In this document: piece by piece, positions 7,463 to 16,381 of the stretch
Position numbering within the stretch: position 1 is the stretch's first letter
Layout: every line of letters begins with the position of its first letter
Origin: DATBJJ01 sp963750915
Lineage (GTDB): Bacteria > Acidobacteriota > Vicinamibacteria > Vicinamibacterales > 2-12-FULL-66-21
Reading direction: 5' to 3'
Assembly: GCA_963750915.1 (NCBI GenBank)
Contig: CAVVSF010000002.1
Coordinates: 558,001-622,000, forward strand
DNA: 64,000 nucleotides
The notes under the pieces: generated by a model
Seen by the model: the letters and a program-made list of their open reading frames with translations, nothing else
Databases searched by the model: none
What the model was told of the DNA's origin: nothing
Translations under genes and position numbers: made by a program

Positions 7463-9616
7463 ATGAACAGGCTGGCGCGCGAACAGAGTCCCTACCTGCG
7501 GCAGCACGCCGGCAACCCGGTCGACTGGTACCCGTGGGGAGAAGAGGCGTTCGCGAAAGCGCGGAGCGAGGACAAGCCGATCTTCCTGTCGATCGGCTAC
7601 TCGACGTGCCACTGGTGCCACGTCATGGAGCACGAGTCGTTCGAACAGCCGCAGATCGCGTCGCTGTTGAACGCGGACTTCGTGTCGATCAAGGTCGATC
7701 GCGAGGAGCGGCCCGACGTCGATCGCGTCTACATGGCGTTCGTGCAATCCACCACCGGACAGGGCGGCTGGCCGATGACGGTCTTCCTGACCCCCGACCT
7801 CAAGCCGTTCTTCGGCGGCACCTACTTTCCACCGACGTCGCGCCGGGGCCGGCCGGGTCTCCCCGATCTGCTGGGCGAGCTGGCGCGCGTGTGGAAGCAC
7901 GATCGCGCCCGCGTCGAGCATGCGGCGGGCGAGCTGTTGGAGCGTTTGCGGGCCGTCACCGGCGCCGACGGACGGACGCCAGGCGAAGCGACGCTCGCCG
8001 GCGTCGACGCGCTCGACGACGCCGTCGCCCGGTCGGCGGCGGTGTTCGACGCTGCGAACGGCGGCTTCGGCGACGCTCCGAAGTTCCCGCGTCCCTCCGA
8101 ACTGTTGTTCCTGTTGCGCGAGCACGCCCGCCGCGCCGCGGTCGGCCGCCACGATTCCAGCCTCCTGGCCATGGTGACCAGGACGCTGCGCGGCATGGCG
8201 CTCGGCGGCATGCGCGACCTCGTCGGCGGCGGCTTTCATCGCTACTCGGTCGACGCCGAATGGCGCGTGCCGCACTTCGAGAAGATGCTGTACGACCAGG
8301 CGCAGCTCGTCCTCGCCTACGTCGAGACGGCGCAGGCGACCGGGGACGGCTTCTACATGGCGGTAGCGGAGGACACACTCGAGTACGTGCTGCGCGATCT
8401 GAGCCATCCGAAGGGCGGCTTCTACTCGGCAGAAGACGCCGACAGCGTGCCACCGGAGCACGCGGCCGATCCGGGCGCGAGAAAGATGGAGGGAGCGTTC
8501 TACATCTGGACCGATGACGAGATCGAGACGGCGCTCGGCAGCGACGCCGGGATCGCCCGGCGTCGATATGGGATTCGCCCGGGTGGCAACGCGCCGCAGG
8601 ATCCGCAGGGGGAGTTTCGCGGCAAGAACATCCTCTACGTTGCCGCGACCGAGCAGGAGCTCTCGGCGGGCATGACCGTCGAGGCGCTGAACGCGGCCCT
8701 GGCGCGCATCCGGGCCGGCCTTTCCGCCGCGCGCGCATCCCGTCCGCGCCCGCATCTCGACGACAAGATCCTGACGGCATGGAACGGCCTGATGATTGCC
8801 GCGTTCGCGCGCACCGCGCGGGCGCTCGCCGGGCGTCCGGCGGCCGCGCGGTATCGCGCCGCGGCGCAGCAGGCGGCGAGGTTCCTGCGGACGCACCTGT
8901 GGGACGCGGGCAGCGGCAGCCTGCGCCGCCGCTATCGCGGCGGCGACGCCGCGATAGATGGCTACGCCGAGGACTATGCCTGCCTGATCTTCGGACTGCT
9001 CGAGCTGTTTCAGGCCGACGGTGATCCGGAGTGGCTGGAGTGGGCGGAGGCGCTGCAGGCGCGGCAGGACGAGCTCTTCTGGGATGCCGGGCAGGCCGGC
9101 TGGTTCAGCACGACCGGCCGCGATGCGTCGGTGCTGCTGCGCCTGAAGGAAGAGTACGACGGCGCAGAACCGGCGGCCGGTTCGGTGTCGGTGTCGAACC
9201 TGATCACCGTCGGCCACCTGGTCGGCGACGCCGGCGCGCTCGAGAAGGCGGAGCGCACGCTGGCGCGATTCGGACCGCGCATCGGATCCGCGGCCCGCGT
9301 CATCCCGATGATGCTCGCGGGGCTCTCGGCATGGCATGCCGATCACACGCAGATCGTGATCGTCGGCGAGCCCGACAGCGCCGCGACCCAGGCGCTCGCC
9401 GAAGTCGTGGCCCGGCGATACCTGCCGTTCGCGGCGGTCGTCCCGCTGCCCGAAGGCGCTGCCCGCGCTCGCCTCGCGACGCGGTTGCCGTACGTCGCGT
9501 CGATGGCTGAACGCGACGGGCGCGCCGCGGCGTACGTCTGCCGGGCGTTCGTCTGCCAGGAGCCAGTCTCCGACCCGCTCCGGCTGGACGCCGCGCTGCA
9601 GGTGCCCGCGCCCTAG
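7463..9616 (+). CDS. DUF255 thioredoxin-domain protein (YyaL/SPATA20-like)
   Basis: A 717-residue protein starting with the family hallmark NRLAREQSPYLRQHA and a thioredoxin-like active site STCHWCHVME at about residues 49-58. The rest is an alpha/alpha toroid-like region resembling GlcNAc-2-epimerase folds. The family is conserved from bacteria to man, and its substrate is not established. The in-frame GTG at 7433 would add ten residues. The ATG at 7463 fits the family start and the TACGAT box. Confidence 0.88.
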   Translation: MNRLAREQSPYLRQHAGNPVDWYPWGEEAFAKARSEDKPIFLSIGYSTCHWCHVMEHESFEQPQIASLLNADFVSIKVDREERPDVDRVYMAFVQSTTGQGGWPMTVFLTPDLKPFFGGTYFPPTSRRGRPGLPDLLGELARVWKHDRARVEHAAGELLERLRAVTGADGRTPGEATLAGVDALDDAVARSAAVFDAANGGFGDAPKFPRPSELLFLLREHARRAAVGRHDSSLLAMVTRTLRGMALGGMRDLVGGGFHRYSVDAEWRVPHFEKMLYDQAQLVLAYVETAQATGDGFYMAVAEDTLEYVLRDLSHPKGGFYSAEDADSVPPEHAADPGARKMEGAFYIWTDDEIETALGSDAGIARRRYGIRPGGNAPQDPQGEFRGKNILYVAATEQELSAGMTVEALNAALARIRAGLSAARASRPRPHLDDKILTAWNGLMIAAFARTARALAGRPAAARYRAAAQQAARFLRTHLWDAGSGSLRRRYRGGDAAIDGYAEDYACLIFGLLELFQADGDPEWLEWAEALQARQDELFWDAGQAGWFSTTGRDASVLLRLKEEYDGAEPAAGSVSVSNLITVGHLVGDAGALEKAERTLARFGPRIGSAARVIPMMLAGLSAWHADHTQIVIVGEPDSAATQALAEVVARRYLPFAAVVPLPEGAARARLATRLPYVASMAERDGRAAAYVCRAFVCQEPVSDPLRLDAALQVPAP

Positions 9617-9641
9617 AGCCTCGGCACGCGGAGCGTGGCTA

Positions 9642-9647
9642 TATACT
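9642..9647 (+). promoter_or_regulatory. possible -10 box TATACT
   Basis: TATACT lies in the gap before the 117-residue gene and would give a leader of roughly 85 nt ending in an AGGA Shine-Dalgarno. No good -35 is seen. Confidence 0.3.
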
Positions 9648-9738
9648 GAAACCAGTCGATCAAGGTGGTGGCGTGCAGGCGGCGCGGGGCCGCGGGATCA
9701 CGCGGATCGCGCGCGCTTCGCGCGGGAAATCAGGACCA

Positions 9739-10092
9739 ATGCTGTTCAACGTGGAAGTAGTGTTGCGGGAGCGCGACTACGCCGTCACCGAGCAGGTGCA
9801 TCACGTCGGCAACGAACCGGCGGGCTGGACCGAGTTCGACGTCGAGGAGATCCTCAAGGGGATGCTGCTGGCAATCGATCGGGTGAAGAACCCCGAGGCC
9901 GATTCCCGCTACGTGAGCTTGCGCGGCTTCAGCTGGATCGTCGAGCCGACGAACGGCGGGGTCGTGATCGCGATGGAGATTCCGAGCGGCGCCGCCGTCG
10001 CCGGGCCGTTCGACATTGCCCAGCCCAGGCTCGACGGCATGATTACCAAGGTGCTGGCCGACGCGCGCGGCCCGAAGCCCGTGGTTCACTGA
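9739..10092 (+). CDS. conserved hypothetical protein, 117 aa
   Basis: A soluble acidic protein beginning MLFNVEVVLRERDYAV, with predicted alternating strands and a central helix (EEILKGMLLAIDRVK) and no Cys. ATG 9739 is preceded by AGGA at a proper distance, so I prefer it to the GTG at 9673. I do not recognise a characterised family. It stands alone between the DUF255 gene and a converging REC-PilZ regulator. Confidence 0.6.
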   Translation: MLFNVEVVLRERDYAVTEQVHHVGNEPAGWTEFDVEEILKGMLLAIDRVKNPEADSRYVSLRGFSWIVEPTNGGVVIAMEIPSGAAVAGPFDIAQPRLDGMITKVLADARGPKPVVH

Positions 10093-10142
10093 CGGCCGGC
10101 CGTGGCACTGACGGCCGGCGCCGACGGCGGCGCAGTGACTGT

Positions 10143-10808
10143 TCAGGCCGACAGGCGATCCACGATCTCGCGCCAGGTGTGGGCCGCGGCAGTCGTGTCC
10201 GGTGACAGCGCTGCGCCGCAGAGCACCGCGCCCGCCGCCGCCGACGACCACACCGGCTCGACGACGAGATGCAGGCCGATGCCTGAGACTTCCACGTCGA
10301 AGCTCGAAGGCAGCGGGCCTGAGTTCGAGATCTGAAGACACAGCCCGCCATACGACACGTCGACGACCGCGGCCGGCCGTCCCGCGGCGGTGACCCGGAA
10401 ACCTCCCGCCACGCGCGTCCGCGGCCAGCGCCGCTGCCGCCGCGCCGTCTGCATGCTTCGCCGCACGGCATCGAACAGGATCGCCGCCGTGATCGGCTTC
10501 TTGATCAGCACGGCGCTGTAGCGGCCCGCCTCGAGCTCGAGCAGCGGCTCGTCGTAGCCGGTCATGATGACGATCGCGGTTTCGGGAAACTCCTTGCGGA
10601 CCTTCATCACGAGATGCAGGCCGTTGAAGCTGCGAACGTGGACGTCGGTGATGAACAGGTCGTACACGCCGAGCGCCAGCTGCTTCTTTGCCTCGTCGTA
10701 AGCGGACGCCGGCGTTACGTCGCAGCCGCTCTCCGAGAGCAGCTCGACGACACCTGCGAGAGCGTGGGCATCGTCCTCCAGCACGAGGACGCGGTAGCGA
10801 AGCTTCAT
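10143..10808 (-). CDS. response regulator: REC domain fused to PilZ-like domain
   Basis: A 221-residue protein. Residues 1-120 are a CheY-like receiver: DD at the acidic pocket in VLEDDAH, the phospho-acceptor Asp in LFITDVHV, Thr in IVIMTGYD and Lys in LIKKPIT. The C-terminal half has a PilZ-like core (RTRVAGGFRVTAAG, then DVSYGGLCLQIS), although the usual RxxxR is partly changed. PilZ domains bind cyclic di-GMP, so the protein may join phosphorelay and c-di-GMP inputs. No kinase is adjacent. AGGGG precedes the ATG. Confidence 0.75.
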   Translation of the reverse strand: MKLRYRVLVLEDDAHALAGVVELLSESGCDVTPASAYDEAKKQLALGVYDLFITDVHVRSFNGLHLVMKVRKEFPETAIVIMTGYDEPLLELEAGRYSAVLIKKPITAAILFDAVRRSMQTARRQRRWPRTRVAGGFRVTAAGRPAAVVDVSYGGLCLQISNSGPLPSSFDVEVSGIGLHLVVEPVWSSAAAGAVLCGAALSPDTTAAAHTWREIVDRLSA

Positions 10809-11014
10809 GGACCCCTGTGCCCGCCGGCGGATAGACCTCGGGCGTATGACTGCTCCCGGCAACCTCGGTGCCGTCGCGAGTCGGCCGGAAACATTGGTGA
10901 TTCCACGAAATGGCGCGCTGGCCCAGCAGCATTTTCGTAACCGGGTTGTTGATTCTGTCCGAACCGCCTGCGCCGCCGCGCGTCGGGCGCGAAGGGTGGC
11001 TGCCGCCGGCATGC

Positions 11015-11020
11015 TACGCT
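11015..11020 (+). promoter_or_regulatory. TACGCT -10-like box, leaderless type (weak)
   Basis: TACGCT ends 9 nt before the amidase ATG and there is no Shine-Dalgarno. This is a weak match to the TANNNT pattern. Confidence 0.3.
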
Positions 11021-11029
11021 GTGAACCCC

Positions 11030-12622
11030 ATGTGGCGCCGAGCCTGTGCCTTTCTGCTGCTCCTCGGACTGGGCCTCGGCGAGCCTCGAGCCGCGACGCA
11101 GGCGCAGCCGCCGTCGGAGTTCGCGCTCGACGAAGCGACGCTGCCGCAGCTCCAGGCGTGGATGCAGTCCGGACGGTACACGTCCCGGCAGCTCGTCGAG
11201 CTCTACCTCGATCGCATCGAGCGGCTCGATCGTTCCGGGCCCGCCCTCAATTCCATCATCGAGATCAATCCCGAGGCGCGCGCGATCGCCGACGGGCTCG
11301 ACGCTGAGCGCAAGGAGAAGGGGCCGCGCGGCCCGCTGCATGGCATCCCGGTCGTCATCAAGGACAACATCGATACCGCCGACCGGATGATGACCACGGC
11401 AGGGTCGCTCGCGCTCGAAGGCTCGATCGCGCCGCGCGATGCGTTCGTCGTCGAGCGGCTGCGGGCCGCGGGGGCGGTCATTCTCGCCAAGACCAACCTC
11501 AGCGAGTGGGCCAACTTCCGCTCGACGAAGTCGACGAGCGGATGGAGCGGCCGCGGTGGCCAGACGAGAAACCCCTACGTGCTCGATCGCAACCCGTGCG
11601 GGTCGAGCTCCGGCACCGGGACGGCGGTCGCCGCCAATCTCGCGGCGATCGGCGTCGGGACCGAGACCGACGGTTCGATCGTCTGCCCGGCATCCGTGTC
11701 CGGGCTCGTCGGCATCAAGCCAACGATTGGCCTCGTCAGCCGCAGCGGCATCATCCCGATCGCGCAGTCGCAGGACACGGCCGGACCGATGGCGCGCACC
11801 GTGGCAGACGCCGCGGTGCTGCTCGGCGTGCTGGCCGGCACCGACCCGCGCGATCCGTCGACGGCGAAGCCGCGGCGCAGCCTGAAGGATCTGGCGGCCG
11901 TGCTCGATGCGGGCGCCTTGAAAGGCGCGCGCATCGGGGTCGCGCGGCGGCGGTTCTTTGGCTACAGCGCAGCCGCCGATCGCGTCATCGAGGCCGCGGT
12001 CACCGCGATGAAGTCCGCGGGCGCGGTGATCGTCGATCCGGCGGACGTTCCCGGCGCCGGCACCCTCGACGACTGCGAGCTCGAGGTCCTGCTCTACGAG
12101 TTCAAGGCCGGGCTGAACGCCTACCTGGCCGGCCTCGGCCCGAGCGCGAAGGTTCGCTCGCTCGCGGATGTCATCGCGTTCAACGAGCGCGAGCGCGCCC
12201 GCGAGATGCCTTTCTTCGGCCAGGAGATCCTCGTGATGGCCCAGGCGAAGGGGCCGCTGACGACGCCGGCGTACCGGCGGGCGCTGGCGAGCTGCCGGGC
12301 CCGGGCGCGCGCGCGCGGGCTTGACGCCGTCCTCGACCGGTTGAAGCTCGACGCGCTCGTGGCGCCGACCGGCAGCCCGGCCTGGCCGATCGATCTGATC
12401 AACGGCGATCACTTTCTCGGCGCCAGCTCGACACCGGCCGCCGTCGCCGGCTATCCGAACGTCACCGTCCCGGCCGGCGAAGTCAGCGGGCTGCCGGTCG
12501 GCATGTCGTTCATCGGGCGCGCCTGGAGCGATGCCCGCCTGATCGGCCTGGCCTATGCGTTCGAGCAGGCGACGCGGCATCGCCAGCCACCCAGGTTCAT
12601 TCCTACCGTCAGCATTCCCTGA
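11030..12622 (+). CDS. amidase signature family hydrolase, exported
   Basis: A 530-residue protein with a signal peptide (about 1-22). The Ser-cisSer-Lys triad of the amidase signature family is visible: Lys about 111 in VVIKDNID, Ser about 192 in CGSSSGTG and Ser about 216 in TDGSIVCPAS. It should hydrolyse C-N amide bonds outside the cytoplasm; the substrate is unknown. Several in-frame upstream starts exist, but ATG 11030 directly begins the signal peptide. It is a monocistronic gene divergent from the REC-PilZ gene. Confidence 0.88.
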   Translation: MWRRACAFLLLLGLGLGEPRAATQAQPPSEFALDEATLPQLQAWMQSGRYTSRQLVELYLDRIERLDRSGPALNSIIEINPEARAIADGLDAERKEKGPRGPLHGIPVVIKDNIDTADRMMTTAGSLALEGSIAPRDAFVVERLRAAGAVILAKTNLSEWANFRSTKSTSGWSGRGGQTRNPYVLDRNPCGSSSGTGTAVAANLAAIGVGTETDGSIVCPASVSGLVGIKPTIGLVSRSGIIPIAQSQDTAGPMARTVADAAVLLGVLAGTDPRDPSTAKPRRSLKDLAAVLDAGALKGARIGVARRRFFGYSAAADRVIEAAVTAMKSAGAVIVDPADVPGAGTLDDCELEVLLYEFKAGLNAYLAGLGPSAKVRSLADVIAFNERERAREMPFFGQEILVMAQAKGPLTTPAYRRALASCRARARARGLDAVLDRLKLDALVAPTGSPAWPIDLINGDHFLGASSTPAAVAGYPNVTVPAGEVSGLPVGMSFIGRAWSDARLIGLAYAFEQATRHRQPPRFIPTVSIP

Positions 12623-12661
12623 GGCCGCGACAGCCGCCATCTTGAGAGGAACATCGGTCCA

Positions 12662-13277
12662 GTGAAGAACACAGTCACACATCTCGTCCTGCTCGCCTGT
12701 GCCGCGATCGCGATCACGCCAGGTGTCGCCGGCGCGCAGGAAGTCGGGTTCGGGGTCAAGGGCGGCTTCAACCTGTCCACCATCGCCTTCGATCCCTCGG
12801 ATGTCGAGTGGGGGACGCATTTCGGCGTCGTGGCCGGCGGCTTCGTCGCGCTGCCGCTCAACTCGCGCCTGACGATTCAACCGGAAGGACTGTTCAGCCA
12901 GAAGGGCGGGACCGCGGAGATCGACGACATCGAGGCGTCGATTCGCCTGACCTACCTCGAAGTGCCGGTGCTCGCGACGTACGCCGTCTGGACTGGCGGT
13001 GGCCGGTCGTTCTCTCTGTTCGGCGGTCCATCGCTGGGGTTCAACCTTTCTTCCGAGACGTCGGCGACGGTGGGTGGGGAAGAGGTCGACGTCGACATCG
13101 ACGAGGACGTCGAGACTCTTCGATTTCGGCCTCGCCGCCGGCCTGGAGTACGCGATCGGCCGCTTCTCGATCGATGCCCGCTACACTTTCGGGCTCACCA
13201 ACCTCAACGCCGCTGAGGACGACGACACGAGCCTGAAGAACCGCGCGCTGTCGGTAATGGCAGGCTGGAGGTTCTAG
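12662..13277 (+). pseudogene. outer-membrane beta-barrel (porin-like) protein, frameshifted
   Basis: A signal peptide (to about residue 25, GVAGAQ) is followed by amphipathic strands such as GFGVKGGFNLST, typical of OMP_b-brl families of about 200 residues. The frame breaks near 13113-13118. Skipping one base lets the barrel continue as LFDFGLAAGLEYAIGRFSID and end with the expected terminal aromatic (MAGWRF). The repaired length is 204 residues. The GTG start has GAGAGGA upstream. Its TAG stop overlaps the stop of the converging aminotransferase in a CTAG. I think the gene is probably intact in the cell. Confidence 0.75.
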
Positions 13278-14352
13278 GCCTGTCGCGGCGGCAGTGCGGC
13301 TCCGAGTCGCTCGAGGCCGCCGCGCAGGATCTCCGGCGTCGTTCCCAGACCGATCCGAATGTGCGCCGGCGCCTCGAAGAAACGTCCGGGAACGACCGCC
13401 GTGTCGAACTCCGTCTGCAGTCGTCTGGCGAACGCCGCCGTGTCGTCCTCGCCGCGCAGGCGCGGGAAGAGCACGGTGCTCGTCTCCGGCACGACTGCCT
13501 CGACGTCGGGCGCGGCCGTGCAGGAACTCGCGGACGATCGCGGCGTTGGTCGCGAGGAGTGCGGCGCCCCGCGCCGCCAGCGCGTCCAGGTGTTCGAACG
13601 CGACCACGGCGAGGCGCTCGGCGACGATCGCGCCGGCGCCGTCGATCACGTCGCGGGTGCGTCGGATGCGCTCGGCGAGCGCCGGTGACGACAGCGTCCA
13701 GCCGCACCGCAGGCTCGAGAGCCCGTACGACTTCGTCAGGCTGCTGGTCGAGATGAACGTCGGCCCGAGCGTTGCCGCTGCGCGCGCAGCGGCGCGCCCG
13801 GCATCAAGGTAGACCTCGTCCACCAGGACGTGCGCGCCGGCTGCCGCCGCGATCCGCCCGACCTCTTCCATCGCGTCGTCGTCGGCCGGCACCCCTGACG
13901 GATTGTGCGGCGTCGTGACCACGATCAGGCGCGTCCGCGGCGTCATCGCCGCGCGCACCGCATCGGGATCGAGCGCGTAGCCGTCCTCGAACCGGCGATC
14001 GAAGCGGACGATGTTCGCGCCCAGCAGCTGCGGCGCGCCGAGCAGCGGGTCGTAAGCCGGGCCGTTCGACGAGGACGTCGTCACCCGGCGAGAGCAGCGC
14101 GGCGAATGCCTGGAAGTTGGCGCCCGCCGCCCCGGTGGCCGTCGTCACCTGGCCGGCGTGAACGCCGTAGCGATCGGCGATGGCCTCGAGCAGCGGCGGA
14201 TAGCCGTTGTCGTTGCGGCCGCTCAGCGCCAGCGCCTCGCGCGCGCCGGGAAGGTCGTCGAGCGAACACGCCAGCACGTTGCTGCCGGCGAGATCGAATG
14301 CCGCCGCCGGCCGCGACTTCGCCCACTCCAGGTACGGCGCGTGAAACCTCAT
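13274..14352 (-). pseudogene. PLP-dependent aminotransferase (class I/II), two frame breaks
   Basis: Three overlapping frames spell one 358-residue aminotransferase. The N-terminal part contains ATGAAGANFQAFAALL, the middle part TTPHNPSGVPAD and the PLP-lysine motif SSLTKSYGLSSLRCGW, and the C-terminal part ends VPGRFFEAPAHIRIGLG. Breaks lie at the runs near 14059-14061 and 13508-13510. Removing one C (minus strand) at each restores the frame. It is probably intact, with the breaks being assembly errors. The gene is divergent from the amino-acid permease, with only 30 bp between starts. Confidence 0.78.
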
Positions 14353-14358
14353 CCCGCG

Positions 14359-14364
14359 ATCCTA
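14359..14364 (-). promoter_or_regulatory. TAGGAT -10-like box, leaderless type
   Basis: Minus-strand TAGGAT ends 6 nt before the aminotransferase ATG at 14352. Confidence 0.45.
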
Positions 14365-14369
14365 CCTGA

Positions 14370-14375
14370 TAGACT
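14370..14375 (+). promoter_or_regulatory. TAGACT -10-like box, leaderless type
   Basis: TAGACT ends 7 nt before the GTG of the APC permease at 14383. It lies back to back with the minus-strand TAGGAT, 5 bp apart. Confidence 0.45.
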
Positions 14376-14382
14376 CTGCCGC

Positions 14383-15700
14383 GTGAGCTTCCGCCGCGCG
14401 CTGGGGCCCTTCGATGCAACGATGGTCGTCATCGGCGGCATCATCGGTTCCGGCATCTTCATCAATCCCTACATCGTCGCGCAGCGTCTCGATTCCAGCC
14501 TGCTCGTGCTCGCGGCGTGGGCGGCGGGCGGGCTCATCGCGCTCGCGGGCGCTTACGCGTATGCCGAGCTCGGGTCGCTGTTTCCGAAGGCCGGCGGGCA
14601 GTACGTCTACCTGCGCGACGGACTGCATCCGCTCGCCGGCTTTCTCTATGGCTGGGCGCTCCTGCTGCTGATCGAGAGCGGCGCGATCGCCGCCGTGGCG
14701 ATCACGTTTGCGACCTACACGCTGCGCCTCACCGGCCGCGGCGACGCCGCGGCTGTGCCGCTCGCGGTCGCGGCGATTGCGGTGCTGTCGATCGTCAACT
14801 ACTACGGCGTCAAGCCCGGCAGCCGCCTCTTGAACGTACTCGTCGTGCTCAAGGTCGCGGCGCTGGCGACGCTCATCGGCGCTGGCGCGCTGGCGCCCGC
14901 GTCGCCGGGCTGGTGGGATGCCGTCCGCGAGCCTGCCGCCGCGTCGTCGTCGACGCTGATCGCGTTCGGGTCGGCGCTCGTGCCGATCCTGTTCGCATAC
15001 GGCGGCTGGCAGAACGCGAACTACGTTGCCGAGGAGATCGAGAACCCGCGCCGCAACCTGCCGATCAGCCTGCTCGCCGGCACCCTCGCGGTGGTGCTGA
15101 TCTACGTCACCGTCAATGTCGTCTACGTCCGCGCCCTCGGCCTCGACGGCCTAGCCGGAACCACGACGCCGGCGTCGAGCGCGGCAGGGTTGATGTTCGG
15201 CCCGCTCGGCGACAGGTTCGTGACCGCGGCGATCGCGATCTCGACCTTCGGGTTTCTCGACCTCGCGATCCTCGCGCCGACGCGTGTCTACTACGCGATG
15301 GCAGCTGACCGCGTGTTCCTGCCGGCGCTCGCCACGCTGCATCCCGTCTATCGCACGCCGTGGGTGGCGATCCTCATCCAGTCGACGTGGTCGTGCGTGC
15401 TGGCGCTCACCGGCAGGTACGAACAGCTGCTGAACTATGTCGTGTTCGCGGACTGGATCTTCTTCGGCCTGACGGTCGCGACGCTGATCGTCTTCAGGCG
15501 GACGCATCCAGCTGGCGGCGCGCCCCGCCGGCGCGTTTCGCGCGCCCGGATATCCAGTGGTGCCGGTGGCGTTCGTGCTCATCGCCGCGGCGGTAGTGGC
15601 AAGCGTGGTCCTGGCGGATCCATCGAGCGCGTTCCGCGGCGCGCTGCTCCTCGCGGCCGGCGTCCCGGTGTTTCTCTGGTTCCGCCGCAGCCGGGCTTAA
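14383..15700 (+). pseudogene. APC family amino-acid permease, one frame break
   Basis: A polytopic protein whose first helix carries the APC motif IGGIIGSGIFINP (about residues 15-27) and which has ten or more further helices, including YGGWQNANYVAEEIENPRRN in the central loop. The frame breaks at the CCCC run 15523-15526. With one C removed it continues AFRAPGYPVVPVAFV and ends at TAA 15698-15700, giving 438 residues, the normal family size. It probably imports or exchanges amino acids. The GTG start has a TAGACT box 7 nt upstream and no Shine-Dalgarno. Confidence 0.82.
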
Positions 15701-16275
15701 GGAAACAATCGCTCGATGGTCCAGCCGACGCCGTCCCGGGTGTAGACGACGCGATCGTGCAGGCGATCCTGACGCCCGGTCCAGAACTCGACGCGCTCGT
15801 GCCGGAGGCGGAACCCGCCCCAGAACGGCGGCCGCGGCACAGGCTGACCCTCGAACCTGGCCTCGGTGTCGCGGATGTAGCGCTCGAGCGTCTCGCGTCC
15901 GTCCATCACCTGGCTCTGCGGCGATGACCAGGCGCCGAGCTGGCTCCCGCGCGGCCGCCCGGCGAAGTACGCATCCGACTCGTCGGCCGGCAGCCGCTCG
16001 ACCGGACCCTCGATGCGGATCTGCTCATCGAGCGTCGGCCAATGAAAGCACAGCGCCGCGTGCGGGTTCTCGTCGAGCTCGCGTCCCTTGCGGCTCGCGT
16101 AGTTGGTGTGGAACACGAAGCCGCGGTCGTCGACGCCGCGGAGCAGCACCATGCGAACAGACGGCCGGCCGCGGTTGTCGGCGGTCGCCAGCGCGACCGG
16201 CGTCGTATCGATGTTGTGGCTCTGCGCGCGTTCGACAGCCTTGAGGAACTCGATGATTGGATTCGGATGCGCCAC
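15697..16275 (-). CDS. pdxH: pyridoxamine 5'-phosphate oxidase
   Basis: A 192-residue flavoprotein that oxidises pyridoxine/pyridoxamine 5'-phosphate to PLP with FMN and O2. The FMN- and substrate-binding motifs are clear: RMVLLRGVDDRGFVFHTNY, SRKGREL, and the C-terminal FWGGFRLRHERVEFWTGRQDRLHDR that forms part of the active site. Its product is the cofactor of the aminotransferase two genes away. The GTG start has a perfect TATAAT 8 nt upstream. Its stop overlaps the stop of the converging APC permease. Confidence 0.95.
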   Translation of the reverse strand: MAHPNPIIEFLKAVERAQSHNIDTTPVALATADNRGRPSVRMVLLRGVDDRGFVFHTNYASRKGRELDENPHAALCFHWPTLDEQIRIEGPVERLPADESDAYFAGRPRGSQLGAWSSPQSQVMDGRETLERYIRDTEARFEGQPVPRPPFWGGFRLRHERVEFWTGRQDRLHDRVVYTRDGVGWTIERLFP

Positions 16276-16283
16276 GTCGCCCG

Positions 16284-16289
16284 ATTATA
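16284..16289 (-). promoter_or_regulatory. TATAAT -10 box, leaderless type
   Basis: A perfect minus-strand TATAAT ends 8 nt before the pdxH GTG at 16275. No Shine-Dalgarno is present. Confidence 0.6.
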
Positions 16290-16366
16290 GCGTTCGCCGC
16301 CGGGCCGTTTCGCGGCCATGTCAGGCTTGGACTTTTCCCGCCGAGGTCGCCGCTCCAGCGATGCGA

Positions 16367-16372
16367 TACAAT
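16367..16372 (+). promoter_or_regulatory. TACAAT -10-like box, leaderless type
   Basis: TACAAT ends 9 nt before the rfbA ATG at 16382, predicting a leader of only a few nucleotides. Confidence 0.5.
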
Positions 16373-16381
16373 CACCAACCG

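Noticed and set aside
7370..9346. A 658-residue minus-strand open frame opposite the DUF255 gene
   Set aside because: It is an antisense shadow caused by high GC; its translation is Arg/Ala/Gly-rich without domains, while the plus strand has a clear family match.
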